From the NCBI GenBank assembly GCA_035945995.1, contig DASYZR010000005.1, forward strand, positions 20,578 through 84,577: a DNA stretch of 64,000 nt. The letters run 5' to 3'. The first letter of the stretch is position 1. Each line of letters starts with the position of its first letter. The DNA comes from a bacterium. Its GTDB lineage: Bacteria > Sysuimicrobiota > Sysuimicrobiia > Sysuimicrobiales > Segetimicrobiaceae. Below are positions 41,836 through 50,789 of the stretch, piece by piece. A program made the translations under genes and the position numbers. The notes under the pieces were generated by a model that was given only the letters and a program-made list of their open reading frames with translations, had not been told where the DNA came from and ran no database searches.

Positions 41836-42435
41836 CTAGAGTTCCCGGCGTCCCTCGAGGGCGCGGGCGAGGGTCACCTCGTCGGCGTACTCCAGATCGC
41901 CGCCGACCGGCAGGCCGTGGGCGATGCGCGTCACGCGCACGCCGAGCGGCTTGAGGACGCGCGACAGGTAGAGGGCCGTCGCCTCGCCCTCGACGCGGGG
42001 GTTCGTCGCAACGATCACTTCCCGCACGTCACCGGCGGACACGCGGCGCAGCAGCTCTTCGATCCGCAGGTCGTCGGGACCGATGCCGTCGAGGGGCGAG
42101 ATCGCGCCCTGCAGCACGTGGTAGACGCCCGTGAATTCGCGGGTGCGCTCCATCGCCGCGATGTCGCGGGGATCCTCGACGACGCAGATCACCGACTGCG
42201 TGCGCCGCCCGTCCGTGCAGATCGCGCACGGATCGACGTCCGTGATGTTGCCGCAGACGGAACAGTGGCGGATCAGCCGCTTGGCGTCGAGCACGGCCGC
42301 GGCGAGCGCCTCCGCGTCGGCCTGGGGCATCGAGAGCATGAAGAACGCGAGCCGCTGCGCGGTCTTAGGCCCGATCGTGGGCAGCTTGCCGAGCTCGTCG
42401 ATGAGGCGCTGCAGGGGCGCCGCGTAGAGCGACAT
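41836..42435 (-). CDS. recR: Recombination protein RecR
   Basis: The 199-residue protein has the N-terminal helix-hairpin-helix ([20 protein letters not shown]), the zinc finger [16 protein letters not shown] and a TOPRIM domain ([40 protein letters not shown]). RecR acts with RecO and RecF to load RecA at gaps. It is the last gene of dnaX-ybaB-recR. Confidence 0.96.
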   Translation of the reverse strand: MSLYAAPLQRLIDELGKLPTIGPKTAQRLAFFMLSMPQADAEALAAAVLDAKRLIRHCSVCGNITDVDPCAICTDGRRTQSVICVVEDPRDIAAMERTREFTGVYHVLQGAISPLDGIGPDDLRIEELLRRVSAGDVREVIVATNPRVEGEATALYLSRVLKPLGVRVTRIAHGLPVGGDLEYADEVTLARALEGRREL

Positions 42436-42454
42436 AGCGGCCGCCGCGACGGTC

Positions 42455-42787
42455 CTACCGGCCGAGGCCGGGCAGCCCCGGCACCGCGAGGCCGCCGGTC
42501 ACGGCCTTCATGCGCTCCCCGGCGACCTCGCGCGCCTTCCGCAGCGCTTCGCCGACCGCGGCGAGCACCAGGTCTTCCAGCAGCGAGACGTCGTTGGGGT
42601 CGACGGCGCCCGGATCGATCTTGATCTCGAGGAGATCCCCGTGGCCGTTCACGACGGCCCGCACGACGCCGCCGCCGGCCGTGGCCTCGATCCGTTCTTG
42701 GCCCAGCTGCTCCTGGACCCGGGCCATGTCTTCCTGGACCTTCTGCACCTGTTTCAGCATCTTCTGCATGTTAAACAACCGCATCAC
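42455..42787 (-). CDS. ybaB: YbaB/EbfC nucleoid-associated protein
   Basis: The 110-residue protein begins [20 protein letters not shown] and has the [20 protein letters not shown] core, normal for this DNA-binding dimer. It lies between dnaX and recR, the typical place in many bacteria. Confidence 0.93.
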   Translation of the reverse strand: MMRLFNMQKMLKQVQKVQEDMARVQEQLGQERIEATAGGGVVRAVVNGHGDLLEIKIDPGAVDPNDVSLLEDLVLAAVGEALRKAREVAGERMKAVTGGLAVPGLPGLGR

Positions 42788-42824
42788 TCCTCCCGCCTAG
42801 GCGGGGCCGCGCCGGCCCGGCCCG

Positions 42825-44480
42825 TCATTCCGGGCGCCGCACCTCTTGGACCGGGTTGCCGAACCGGCGAATCGCTTCCTCGACCAGCGCGTGCTCGCCC
42901 TGGACGTCCGCCTCCGCCGTTTCGTCGAGCATGAACCGGACACGAAACGGCGCGCCGAACACCCGCGTGACCGCGTCGCCGACGACGTCGCGGTTCTTGC
43001 CCTCTTCCAGCCGCTCGAGGTGGAAGGGGTGGCGGACGCCGAGCACGATCTCGTTGCCGGCGACCGCGCGCGGCGCGCTCTCCAGGAGGTAAGCATGGAC
43101 GGCCCGCGTGCGCTGCTTGACCGCATCCATCACATCGGTCCACCGCGTCCGCAGGCCGTCGATCGTGAGATCCCCGGGCACGGACGGCGGATGCGCCGCG
43201 GACGCCGGACGCTCGTCACGCGGGCCGGGGGCCGCCGATCGCGACGGCCGGTCGCGGCCGGCCTCCGGCGCTTCCCCGCCCTGCGGCGGCGCCGGCTCGG
43301 CGGACCGTTCCGGCGGCGTGACGCCCGCCGTGCGCTCCAGCGCCGCGACCCGTGCGGTGAGACTCGCGAGCGACGGATCCAGATCCGGCCGTGCCGCCCG
43401 CAGGAGCGCCATCTCGAGCACCACGCGGGGCTGCGTCGCCGTCCGGGCCTCGGCCTCGGCGGCCGCGAACACGCGAATGTACTGCGCGAGCGCCGCGGGC
43501 GCCAGCCCCTCGGCCTGACCGCGGAGGGCGGCGAGCCGCTGCTCGGTCGTTTCCACGATCTCCTGCGGCTGCGGGACGACCGCGACCACCAGCAGGTCCC
43601 GGAACTGCTCCACGAGGCCGCGGAGAATCTGCCGGACGTCCCGCCCTTCGTCGATGACCCGCCCCGCGAGGGTCAGGCCGCGCCCGGCGTCGCCATCGAT
43701 CACCGCCTGCGCCAGCTGCTGCGCGACCTCCTCGTCGACGACGCCGAGCACCGCGAGCACGTCCGCCTTGGTGATCGGGCCCCGGCAGAAGGCGTTGAGC
43801 TGATCGAGCAGGCTCTCCGCGTCGCGCAGCGCGCCGTCGGCCGAGCGGGCGATGAGCTGCAGCGCCTCGTCGTCGACGGTGAGGGACTCCGCCGACGCGA
43901 TCGCGCGGAGGCGCGCGACGATCGCGGCCTGCGGAATGCGCTTGAAGTCGAAGCGCTGCGTCCGCGACGTGATCGTCGTCGGCAGCCGGTGCGGCTCGGT
44001 GGTCACGAGGACCAGGATCGCGTGCGCCGGCGGCTCCTCGAGCGTCTTGAGCAGCGCGTTGGCGGCCTCGGTCGTGAGCATGTGCGCTTCGTCGATGATG
44101 TAGACCTTGTACCGGCCCTGCACCGGCACCAGCCGCACCTTCTCCCGCAGATCGCGGATCTCGTCGATCCCGCGGTTGCTCGCGGCGTCGATCTCAATGA
44201 CATCGAGGGACGCGCCGGCGCCGATCGCCACGCACGAGGCGCAGACGTTGCACGGCGTGGGCGTGGGACCGCGCTCGCAGTTCAGACACTTGGCCAGCAG
44301 GCGCGCGGTGGTCGTCTTGCCGCTGCCCCGGTGGCCGCAGAACAGGTAGGCGTGCACGATCCGCCCGCCGGCAATGGCGTTCTGCAGCGTGCGGGTGACG
44401 CGTTCCTGGCCGACGACGTCCTCGAACGTCTGAGGCCGCCACTTGCGGTAGAAAGACACGTGGGACAACGAAACCGTCAC
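42825..44480 (-). CDS. dnaX: DNA polymerase III subunit tau/gamma
   Basis: The protein has about 551 residues and is the clamp-loader motor. It has YRKWRPQTFEDVVGQERVTR at the start, Walker A GHRGSGKTT, the zinc cysteines CLNCERGPTPTPCNVCASC, the DExx box YIIDEAHML and the SRTQRFDFKRI segment. A proline- and charge-rich linker follows (about 385-445), then a C-terminal tau-like domain. GTG at 44480 is used as start; GTG at 44459 and a GTG at 44537 are in frame, and none has a strong ribosome site. Confidence 0.94.
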   Translation of the reverse strand: MTVSLSHVSFYRKWRPQTFEDVVGQERVTRTLQNAIAGGRIVHAYLFCGHRGSGKTTTARLLAKCLNCERGPTPTPCNVCASCVAIGAGASLDVIEIDAASNRGIDEIRDLREKVRLVPVQGRYKVYIIDEAHMLTTEAANALLKTLEEPPAHAILVLVTTEPHRLPTTITSRTQRFDFKRIPQAAIVARLRAIASAESLTVDDEALQLIARSADGALRDAESLLDQLNAFCRGPITKADVLAVLGVVDEEVAQQLAQAVIDGDAGRGLTLAGRVIDEGRDVRQILRGLVEQFRDLLVVAVVPQPQEIVETTEQRLAALRGQAEGLAPAALAQYIRVFAAAEAEARTATQPRVVLEMALLRAARPDLDPSLASLTARVAALERTAGVTPPERSAEPAPPQGGEAPEAGRDRPSRSAAPGPRDERPASAAHPPSVPGDLTIDGLRTRWTDVMDAVKQRTRAVHAYLLESAPRAVAGNEIVLGVRHPFHLERLEEGKNRDVVGDAVTRVFGAPFRVRFMLDETAEADVQGEHALVEEAIRRFGNPVQEVRRPE

Positions 44481-44552
44481 CTCGTGCGGAGCGCTACGCG
44501 CAGGTCTCGCCCCGTATTCGCCGAACGTTTCCCCCACTCCTGGAGGTGGTGC

Positions 44553-45446
44553 ATCTCACCGCGATTCGTCGTCCTCGTCTCGCTCGCCGCCGCGTTGCTC
44601 GTCTTCGCAGACGCGCGCCGCCGGTTGCGCGTCGTCCCCACCCTCATCTGGACGATCGCCGCGCTGGCGCTCGTCGGCGCGGCGGTGCCCCTGTACCTCA
44701 TCGTCCGGCCGACGAGGCGCGCCACCTGGGGCCTGGTCGAAGTCGCCGGTGCGACGCTGTTCTTCGCCGGTACGCTGCCCCTCGCCGGCCTGTTGCTGCC
44801 GAACGTGCGGGCCGGCGGGGCCATGCCGTTCTCGCTCATCGTCATCCTGGCCGTGACGCAGAACGCCTTCTTCGTCGCCGCCGGAGTCTATCTCACCGCG
44901 ATCAAGTACCGGCTCCCGCTCGCCGCGCTCGGCCTGCGCCTGGATGAGGGCCGGCGCCGGGCGATCCAGGGACTCACCGCGGCCGCCGCGGCCGTGGCCG
45001 GCAACGCCCTCGGTCAGACGGCGACGATCTTCGTCCTCGGCCTGAGCATGGGCCAGACCGCGGCCACCAAGCTCGTGACGACCGAGCAGCAGCGCAGCCC
45101 GGTGTACCGCCTGCTGCCGCAGCTGCACGGCGGCACGGAGACGGTGGTCTTCGCAGTCCTCATCGGGGTCGCCGTACCGATCGGCGAAGAGATCTTCTTC
45201 CGCGGCCTGACCCAGGGGGCGTTGCGCCGCGCGCTCAACCGGCACGCCGCCGTCGCCGCGAGTGCGGTCTTCTTCGCGCTGGCCCACCTGCAGCCGGTGG
45301 AACTCCTGCCGATCCTGATTCTCGGGCTCGTGCTCGGCTACTTGTACGAGTTGACGGGATCGCTCGTCCCCGGCATGATCGCGCACAGCCTCAACAATCT
45401 GGCCGCGCTCTTCGTGTTCTATCAGGGGCCGTCGATCGGCATGTAA
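44553..45446 (+). CDS. CPBP-family intramembrane glutamic protease
   Basis: The protein has about 297 residues and eight or so membrane helices. The CPBP/Abi motifs are EEIFFRGL near residue 210, FALAHLQPVE near 245 and HSLNNLAAL near 280. Members cleave prenylated or membrane proteins. The start is unsettled: a good ribosome site (GGAGG at 44542-44546) stands six bases before an in-frame ATC at 44553. The next canonical start, TTG at 44595, would cut into helix 1, and a GTG at 44484 overlaps dnaX. Confidence 0.8.
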   Translation: MSPRFVVLVSLAAALLVFADARRRLRVVPTLIWTIAALALVGAAVPLYLIVRPTRRATWGLVEVAGATLFFAGTLPLAGLLLPNVRAGGAMPFSLIVILAVTQNAFFVAAGVYLTAIKYRLPLAALGLRLDEGRRRAIQGLTAAAAAVAGNALGQTATIFVLGLSMGQTAATKLVTTEQQRSPVYRLLPQLHGGTETVVFAVLIGVAVPIGEEIFFRGLTQGALRRALNRHAAVAASAVFFALAHLQPVELLPILILGLVLGYLYELTGSLVPGMIAHSLNNLAALFVFYQGPSIGM

Positions 45447-45456
45447 GAAACGTTTG

Positions 45457-45722
45457 GCCGTGCACCCACCGTCGACAACACCGTCCAGGCGGTCTCCGCG
45501 TCGCCGGCTCCGACCAGGTGTCCCCGCGGCACACGCGACGCCTTACGTACCGTTGCTTCCTTCCGGACCTGGCGGGGTTGGTAAGATCCCGTTGCGCGGG
45601 ACCCAATCCTCCTCGTCACGTGCGCGGGCCGGACCCTGAGCGGTGAGGCCTCGGATGGGGATTCAGCCCCGCTTGAGCGGGTTGCGGGTACAGGGAACCG
45701 CTAGCTCCCCACCTAGCACGGC
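45457..45722 (-). ncRNA. Large bacterial SRP RNA (with Alu domain)
   Basis: The RNA starts GCCGTGCTAGGTGGGGAGCT, followed by AGCGGTTCCCTGTACCCGC, matching the Alu-domain start of Bacillus subtilis scRNA. It continues GGCTGAATCCCC and GGGTCCCGCGCAACGGGA. The SRP54-binding hairpin core is GGTCCGGAAGGAAGCA at 45554-45569, then CGTGTGCCGCGGGG follows. The ends GCCGTGC and GCACGGC pair. The length of 266 bases fits the 270-base large form. It targets secretory proteins with Ffh and FtsY; the Alu domain slows translation. Several short frames in this interval are chance. Confidence 0.95.
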
Positions 45723-45730
45723 CATGGACG

Positions 45731-45761
45731 AGTATAGCACGCGGCGGAAACGGGGTCTCAA
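45731..45761 (-). promoter_or_regulatory. Promoter of the SRP RNA gene
   Basis: TATACT ends eight bases before the RNA's 5' end, a good -10. TTGAGA lies 19 bases further upstream as a probable -35, a wide spacing. Confidence 0.6.
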
Positions 45762-45804
45762 CGCGGCCCATTTTGGGCATGAGATGCAGGAGGGACACGA
45801 GCCC

Positions 45805-46533
45805 ATGGCCGTCCGGAAACACCTATCTTTGCCCGACGGATACGCGGCGAAAAGGACCGACGCGTGGTATCTGTTCGACCCGCAGGGTGTGCGCATCGCG
45901 GGTCCCGTGGATCGGGCCGCCGTCGAGGAACAGGCGTGGCGCGACGCCTGGCGGCGGATCGACCAGGAGCTCAACGACGAACTCGCCGCCCTGCGCGCCG
46001 GCACCCGCTCTTTGGAAGACCTGCCCCGGGTCCGCCAGTATCTTCGGATGGTGGACGCCGTTGAGCGCCGCCGGGCCGAGCCGGCGGGACGGTCGAGGCT
46101 GCTCTCCCGGGGGATGCCGGTCATGGTGGCCGCGGCGGCGGCGGCCGCCTTCATCATCGGGTTCATCGGCCACGAGACCGCGCCGGTCCCGAAGCCGGCC
46201 GGCCACGTCACCCCGGTCGTCGCTGTGCTTCCAAAGACGCCGACATCTCCGCCGCCAGCGGCCGCTGTTCCGACGACCGCGCCGCCGGCCCCGGCTCCAC
46301 GCTCGAAGGTGACCGCATTCGCCGTTCGCATCGGGACGTTCACGAACGCCACGGTCGCGACCAACGTCATGCATCTCGTTCGCAGCAAGGGCTACCTCGT
46401 GAATGTCGTGCCGCACGGCGGAGTATCCCAAGTGGTCACGCACCCGTACCGGACGCGTCTCCTGGCCGAGGGCGTGGCGCGCGGCCTCGAGGACATCGGG
46501 CTCTCCGCGCACCTCACCGCCTGGCGGCTCTAA
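45805..46533 (+). CDS. SPOR-domain membrane protein
   Basis: The protein has about 242 residues, with an N-terminal cytoplasmic region (to about residue 98), one membrane helix (about 110-128), a Pro/Ala/Thr linker and a C-terminal SPOR-like domain (AVRIGTFTNATVATNVMHLV, VNVVPHGGVSQVVTHPYRTR). SPOR domains bind denuded peptidoglycan at division sites. A ribosome site AGGAGGG lies 12 bases before the ATG at 45805, which is a little far; ATG codons at 45784 and 45724 are alternatives, but the latter lies in the SRP promoter. Confidence 0.7.
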   Translation: MAVRKHLSLPDGYAAKRTDAWYLFDPQGVRIAGPVDRAAVEEQAWRDAWRRIDQELNDELAALRAGTRSLEDLPRVRQYLRMVDAVERRRAEPAGRSRLLSRGMPVMVAAAAAAAFIIGFIGHETAPVPKPAGHVTPVVAVLPKTPTSPPPAAAVPTTAPPAPAPRSKVTAFAVRIGTFTNATVATNVMHLVRSKGYLVNVVPHGGVSQVVTHPYRTRLLAEGVARGLEDIGLSAHLTAWRL

Positions 46534-46561
46534 GCCCGCCGGCCGGGCGGCGCACGGCGCG

Positions 46562-47200
46562 TCAGCGGCGGAGCGCGGCCCGGAGATCCGCGACCGGGTC
46601 CGTCCCGGCAAAGTACACGGTGCGCATCCCCAGACGCGCCGCGGCGGCGACGTTCTCCGGCCGGTCGTCGACGAAGAGCGCCTGCGGCGGCGCGGCGTCG
46701 AGCCGCGCCAGGCACAACGCGTAGATCCGCTCGTCGGGCTTGACGAGCCCGACTTCCGCGGAGACGATCACCGCGTCGAACCAGGCGTCTAGCGGGCGAT
46801 GGGCGCGAATCCGATCCGCGATCTCGCGGCTCATGTTGGTGAGCATCGCGGTCCGCGCGTCCCGGCCGCGCGCCTCGCGCGCAAGCGTCCAGACCTCGTC
46901 CCGATAGCACATCCAGGAGGCGGCGTCGCGCTCGGCGAGCCACCCCGGCAGCCCGCGCTCCTCCGCCCGCTCGGGCGCCCGTCCGAGTGATCCGAGCACC
47001 CGGCGCCAGTACTCGTCCGCGGGATACGTCCCGGCGTCGTAGCCGCGCCGGTGCTCCCAGTACGCCGCGGTAAACGCCTCGACCGAGACCCCGACTCGAA
47101 CCGCCATCGCGGTCACGATCTCCGGCGGCTGCGGCAGGCTCAAGACGTTGCCGTAGTCGAGGATGAGGGCGCGGGGCAAAGTTTTCGTAATGCTTTGCAT
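46562..47200 (-). CDS. HAD-superfamily hydrolase (YihX-like)
   Basis: The 212-residue protein has the four HAD motifs: ILDYGNVL (motif I, nucleophile Asp), AMLTNMS (II), GLVKPDERIY (III) and ALFVDDRPENVAAA (IV). It would dephosphorylate a small phosphate ester in the cytosol. The ATG at 47200 overlaps a perfect TATAAT on the same strand (47199-47204), so transcription from that element would begin inside the gene; a TTG at 47179 could then be the true start. Confidence 0.85.
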   Translation of the reverse strand: MQSITKTLPRALILDYGNVLSLPQPPEIVTAMAVRVGVSVEAFTAAYWEHRRGYDAGTYPADEYWRRVLGSLGRAPERAEERGLPGWLAERDAASWMCYRDEVWTLAREARGRDARTAMLTNMSREIADRIRAHRPLDAWFDAVIVSAEVGLVKPDERIYALCLARLDAAPPQALFVDDRPENVAAAARLGMRTVYFAGTDPVADLRAALRR

Positions 47201-47245
47201 TATAACAATCGCATTCCGTGCGGGTGCGCGCGGCGGCATAATGAG

Positions 47246-48472
47246 GGTGTGTACGGCCGGGTGATCGTCGCCACGCTGTGCGTGACCGAGACGGTGTCGT
47301 GGGGCATCGTCTACTACGGCTTCCCCGTGTTTCTCCAGGCGATGGAGCGCGACCTCGGCGCGTCGCGCGTCGCCGTGACGGGGGCGCTGTCGCTCGCGCT
47401 CGCGGTGGCCGCGCTGGCCGCCCTCCCGGCGGGGCGGTGGATCGACCGCCACGGCGCCCGCGCGCTCATGACGACCGGGTCGGTCCTCGCGGTCGTCCTG
47501 CTGATCGCCTGGTCGCGCGTGCAGTCGGTCGGGGCCCTCTACGGCGTATGGGCCTTCATGGGCCTGGCGATGGCCATGATCCTGTACGAGCCGGCCTTCG
47601 CCGCGGTCGTTCAGTGGTTCCCGCAGCATCGCGATCGGGCGCTGCTCACCGTCACCCTGGTCGCGGGCTTTGCCAGCACGATCTTCATGCCGGTCGCCGC
47701 GTGGCTGCTGGACGCTCTCGGCTGGCGCGCCGCCGTCGCGACCCTGGCCGCCGTCCTGGGCGTCATCACGATCCCGGCCCATGCGCTGCTGCTCCGGGCG
47801 CCCGACGGACTCGGGACCGCCGCGGGACCGGGCGCGCGGGCGTCGCGCGACGCCACGCTCGGCGCGGCGCTGCGGCACGACGTGTTCTGGATCCTCGCCG
47901 CCGCCTTCGCGCTGGGGAGTTTCACAGTCTCGTCCGTCAGCGTGCACATGATCCCTTACCTCGCGCAGCACGGCTACTCTACCAAGGTCGCGGCGGCCGT
48001 CGTCGGCTGGATCGGGGGGATGCAGGTCCCGGGACGGCTCCTGTTCGTGCCCGTCGCCGCCTGGCTCGGCGCCGCGTGGGTCACCGGATCGCTGTTCTTC
48101 GCGCAGGCCGCGGCCATGGCGCTGGCGGCGGCCGGGGTGCTGGGCGCCGGCCTCATCCCGATCGTCCTGCTCTACGGGGCGTCCGCCGGCATGCTGACGT
48201 TGGCCCGGGCGACCGTCGTGGCCGACGTCTGGGGCCGCCGGCACTACGGCAGCATCGCGGGGGCGATGGCGGTCCCGGCGAACCTGGCGCGCGCGCTCGG
48301 ACCCGTCGGGGCCGCGCTCCTGTACGCGTGGCTCGGCGGGTACGCGCGGGTGTTCTGGCTGCTCACCGCCTCCCTCGCCCTCGCCGGCCTCACAGTCCTT
48401 GTGACCGAGCACCGCACCGCGGCCCGGCCGGCCGCCTCACCCGGCGGCGCGACGGCGACCAACGGCCGGTAA
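47246..48472 (+). CDS. MFS transporter
   Basis: The 408-residue protein has 12 hydrophobic helices and motif A-like PAGRWIDRHGARALMTTGSV after helix 2. It resembles monocarboxylate or oxalate:formate-type MFS members (ETVSWGIVYYGFPVFLQAME at the start, WFPQHRDRALLTVTLVAGFA in helix 4-5). The GTG at 47246 follows a CATAAT element by six bases, suggesting a leaderless mRNA. The substrate is unknown. Confidence 0.85.
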   Translation, partial: GVYGRVIVATLCVTETVSWGIVYYGFPVFLQAMERDLGASRVAVTGALSLALAVAALAALPAGRWIDRHGARALMTTGSVLAVVLLIAWSRVQSVGALYGVWAFMGLAMAMILYEPAFAAVVQWFPQHRDRALLTVTLVAGFASTIFMPVAAWLLDALGWRAAVATLAAVLGVITIPAHALLLRAPDGLGTAAGPGARASRDATLGAALRHDVFWILAAAFALGSFTVSSVSVHMIPYLAQHGYSTKVAAAVVGWIGGMQVPGRLLFVPVAAWLGAAWVTGSLFFAQAAAMALAAAGVLGAGLIPIVLLYGASAGMLTLARATVVADVWGRRHYGSIAGAMAVPANLARALGPVGAALLYAWLGGYARVFWLLTASLALAGLTVLVTEHRTAARPAASPGGATATNGR

Positions 48473-48522
48473 CGACTCCCCAGACGGGAGACACCCCCCG
48501 GCGCGGGGAAAGTAGCCATGTC

Positions 48523-49158
48523 ATGCCGGGTGGTGCGACGCTTCAGGCCGGTGAGATCCACCGCGTGTGGACCGTCTTTCTCCTCACGGCCGCCGGTGTT
48601 GCCGGGACCGTCTACGCGCTGATCTTCTGGTCCATTCTCCGCTACCGCCGGCGCGGCGATGCGCTCCCCGCGCAGATCCGGAACCACATCGTCGCCGAGG
48701 CGGTCTTCACCCTCATTCCGCTGCTCATCGTCGCCGCGCTCTTTGCCGTGTCGTTCGCGGCTGAGCGTCGCATCGAACGGCTGGATCCGCGCCCGGCGGT
48801 GACGGTCCGCGTCACCGGATTCGAGTGGTCGTGGCGCTTCGAGTATGCCGGCGGCGGGCCGACGGTGAGCGGCACGCCAAACCGCCCGCCGGTGCTGGTG
48901 GTGCCGGCGGGGCGCCCGGTCCGGATCGTCATCACGTCGGCCGACGTCGATCACTCGTTCTTCGTCCCGGCGTTCCTGTTCAAGCGGGATGCGATCCCGG
49001 GCCTCGTCAGCAGCTTCGATCTCTCCGTCACCCGCCCGGGCGTCTACCGCGGGGAATGCGCGGAGTTCTGCGGGCTGGACCATGCCGCGATGACCTTCAC
49101 CGTCTCGGCCGTGACGTCGCAGGCCTTCGACGACTGGCTGCGCCGGAGCCGGCCGTGA
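48523..49158 (+). CDS. ctaC: Cytochrome c oxidase subunit II
   Basis: The 211-residue protein has two N-terminal membrane helices (about residues 12-38 and 52-78) and a cupredoxin domain. The CuA site is present: the His of DHSFFVPAF and the GECAEFCGLDHAAM loop with both Cys, His and Met. It takes electrons from cytochrome c. No fused haem c domain is present. The stop overlaps the ctaD start (GTGA). Confidence 0.94.
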   Translation: MPGGATLQAGEIHRVWTVFLLTAAGVAGTVYALIFWSILRYRRRGDALPAQIRNHIVAEAVFTLIPLLIVAALFAVSFAAERRIERLDPRPAVTVRVTGFEWSWRFEYAGGGPTVSGTPNRPPVLVVPAGRPVRIVITSADVDHSFFVPAFLFKRDAIPGLVSSFDLSVTRPGVYRGECAEFCGLDHAAMTFTVSAVTSQAFDDWLRRSRP

Positions 49159-50789
49159 GCGCCGCGGCGGCGCTGCCGGCCCCGGCCTCCCGCGTCGGCC
49201 TGCTCGGCTGGCTCACCACCACGAACCACAAGCACATCGGCATCCTCTACATGACGACGACGCTGGGATTCTTCGCCATGGCGGGCCTGATGTCGCTCGT
49301 GATCCGGGCCGATCTCGCGGTCCCGAACCACCCGCTCGTCGGCCGCCAGGTCTACGCGGAACTGTTCACGCTGCACGGCACCGGGATGATCTTTCTCGTC
49401 ATCGCCCCGTTCGGCCTGGGCCTCGCCAACTACATCCTGCCGCTGCAGATCGGCGCGCCCGACATGGCCTACCCGCGCCTGAACGCGCTGTCGTACTGGC
49501 TGTTCCTCCTCGGCGGCCTCGTCGCCATGAGCGGGCTGGTCACCCGGGGCGGCGCCGCCACCGCGGGCTGGGTCGCCTACGCGCCGCTGTCGACGACCGG
49601 CACCCCCGGCATGGGCATGGACCTGTGGATCGTGGGCGTGTTCATGGTCAGCGCCTCCTCGATCATGACCGCGATCAATCTCATCGCCACAACCCTGCTC
49701 TACCGGGCGCCGGGGATGACGATGTGGCGGATTCCGGTCTTCTGCTGGGACATGGTCGTGACGTCGCTGATCATACTGATCGCCTTCCCGCCGCTCGCCG
49801 CGACGCTCGCGATGCTCCTGATCGACCGCCGGCTCGGCGGACACGTCTTCGATCCGTCGCAGGGCGGCAGCGCCGTCGTCTACCAGCATCTGTTTTGGTT
49901 CTTCGGCCACCCCGAAGTGTACGTCATGGCGCTCCCGTACTTCGGGATGATCACGGAGATCATCCCGGTCTTCTCGCGCAAGCCGGTGTTCGGCTATACG
50001 GGGTTCGTGCTGTCGACGCTCGCGATCGCGGGGCTGTCGATGACCGTATGGGCCCACCACATGTTCACGACCGGCGCCGTCGTCAACCCCTTCTTCTCCG
50101 CGATGTCGCTGCTGATCGCCGTCCCGACCGGCATCAAGTACGTCAACTGGATCGGCACGATGTGGCGGGGCGCGCTCGTGTTCTCGGCGGCGATGCTGTT
50201 TGCCGTGGGGTTCCTGCTCAACTTCGTCCTCGGCGGCGTGACCGGCGTCATGATCGCCGCCCCGCCGATCGACTTTTGGGCGGAGGACACCTACTTCATC
50301 GTCGCCCACATGCACTACGTCCTCGGCGGCGGGAGCCTGTTCGCGGCCATGGCGGCCGTCTACTACTGGTTCCCCAAGATCACGGGCGTGCTGCTGCGCG
50401 AACGCCTGGGCCGCCTCCAGTTCTGGCTGATGTTCGTGGGCTTCAACGCGACGTTCTGGCCGATGCACCTGCTGGGGCTGTGGGGGATGCAGCGGCGCGT
50501 CGTGACGTACCCGCCGCTCCCCGGCTGGGGCGCGGCCAATCTCATCGCCAGTCTCGGGTCGGCCGTGCTCGGCGTGGGCGTGCTGGTCTTCCTCTGGAAC
50601 CTCTGGGTGTCGCTGCGCTCGCCGGTCCGAGCGGGCGCCGACCCGTGGGGCGGCTATACGCTCGAATGGGCCACCACGTCGCCGCCGCCCGAGTTCAACT
50701 TCGAGTCGCTCCCGCCCATCCGGTCGGAGCGGCCGGTGTTCGACCTGCATCATCCGGCCGCCGCGGCCCTGGTCCGGGAGGCGCCGTGA
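49155..50789 (+). CDS. ctaD: Cytochrome c oxidase subunit I (A-type)
   Basis: The 544-residue protein carries all redox ligands. Haem a ligands are His74 (LHGTGM) and His387. CuB is bound by His252 in HPEVY, with the cross-linked Tyr256, and by His301/His302 (AHHMF). Haem a3 is bound by His385 (AHMHY). The Glu254 of HPEV marks the A1 type with a D proton channel. It reduces oxygen and pumps protons. It is coupled by overlaps to ctaC and ctaF. Confidence 0.96.
   Translation: MSAAAALPAPASRVGLLGWLTTTNHKHIGILYMTTTLGFFAMAGLMSLVIRADLAVPNHPLVGRQVYAELFTLHGTGMIFLVIAPFGLGLANYILPLQIGAPDMAYPRLNALSYWLFLLGGLVAMSGLVTRGGAATAGWVAYAPLSTTGTPGMGMDLWIVGVFMVSASSIMTAINLIATTLLYRAPGMTMWRIPVFCWDMVVTSLIILIAFPPLAATLAMLLIDRRLGGHVFDPSQGGSAVVYQHLFWFFGHPEVYVMALPYFGMITEIIPVFSRKPVFGYTGFVLSTLAIAGLSMTVWAHHMFTTGAVVNPFFSAMSLLIAVPTGIKYVNWIGTMWRGALVFSAAMLFAVGFLLNFVLGGVTGVMIAAPPIDFWAEDTYFIVAHMHYVLGGGSLFAAMAAVYYWFPKITGVLLRERLGRLQFWLMFVGFNATFWPMHLLGLWGMQRRVVTYPPLPGWGAANLIASLGSAVLGVGVLVFLWNLWVSLRSPVRAGADPWGGYTLEWATTSPPPEFNFESLPPIRSERPVFDLHHPAAAALVREAP

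Noticed and set aside
45422..45639. Several 60-70 codon open frames on both strands
   Set aside because: They lie inside the SRP RNA, which explains the sequence fully. No ribosome sites or motifs were seen.
47199..47204. Perfect TATAAT as promoter of the HAD gene
   Set aside because: It overlaps the likely ATG, and there is no matching -35. It may be real with a downstream TTG start, but the evidence is too thin to list as a feature.
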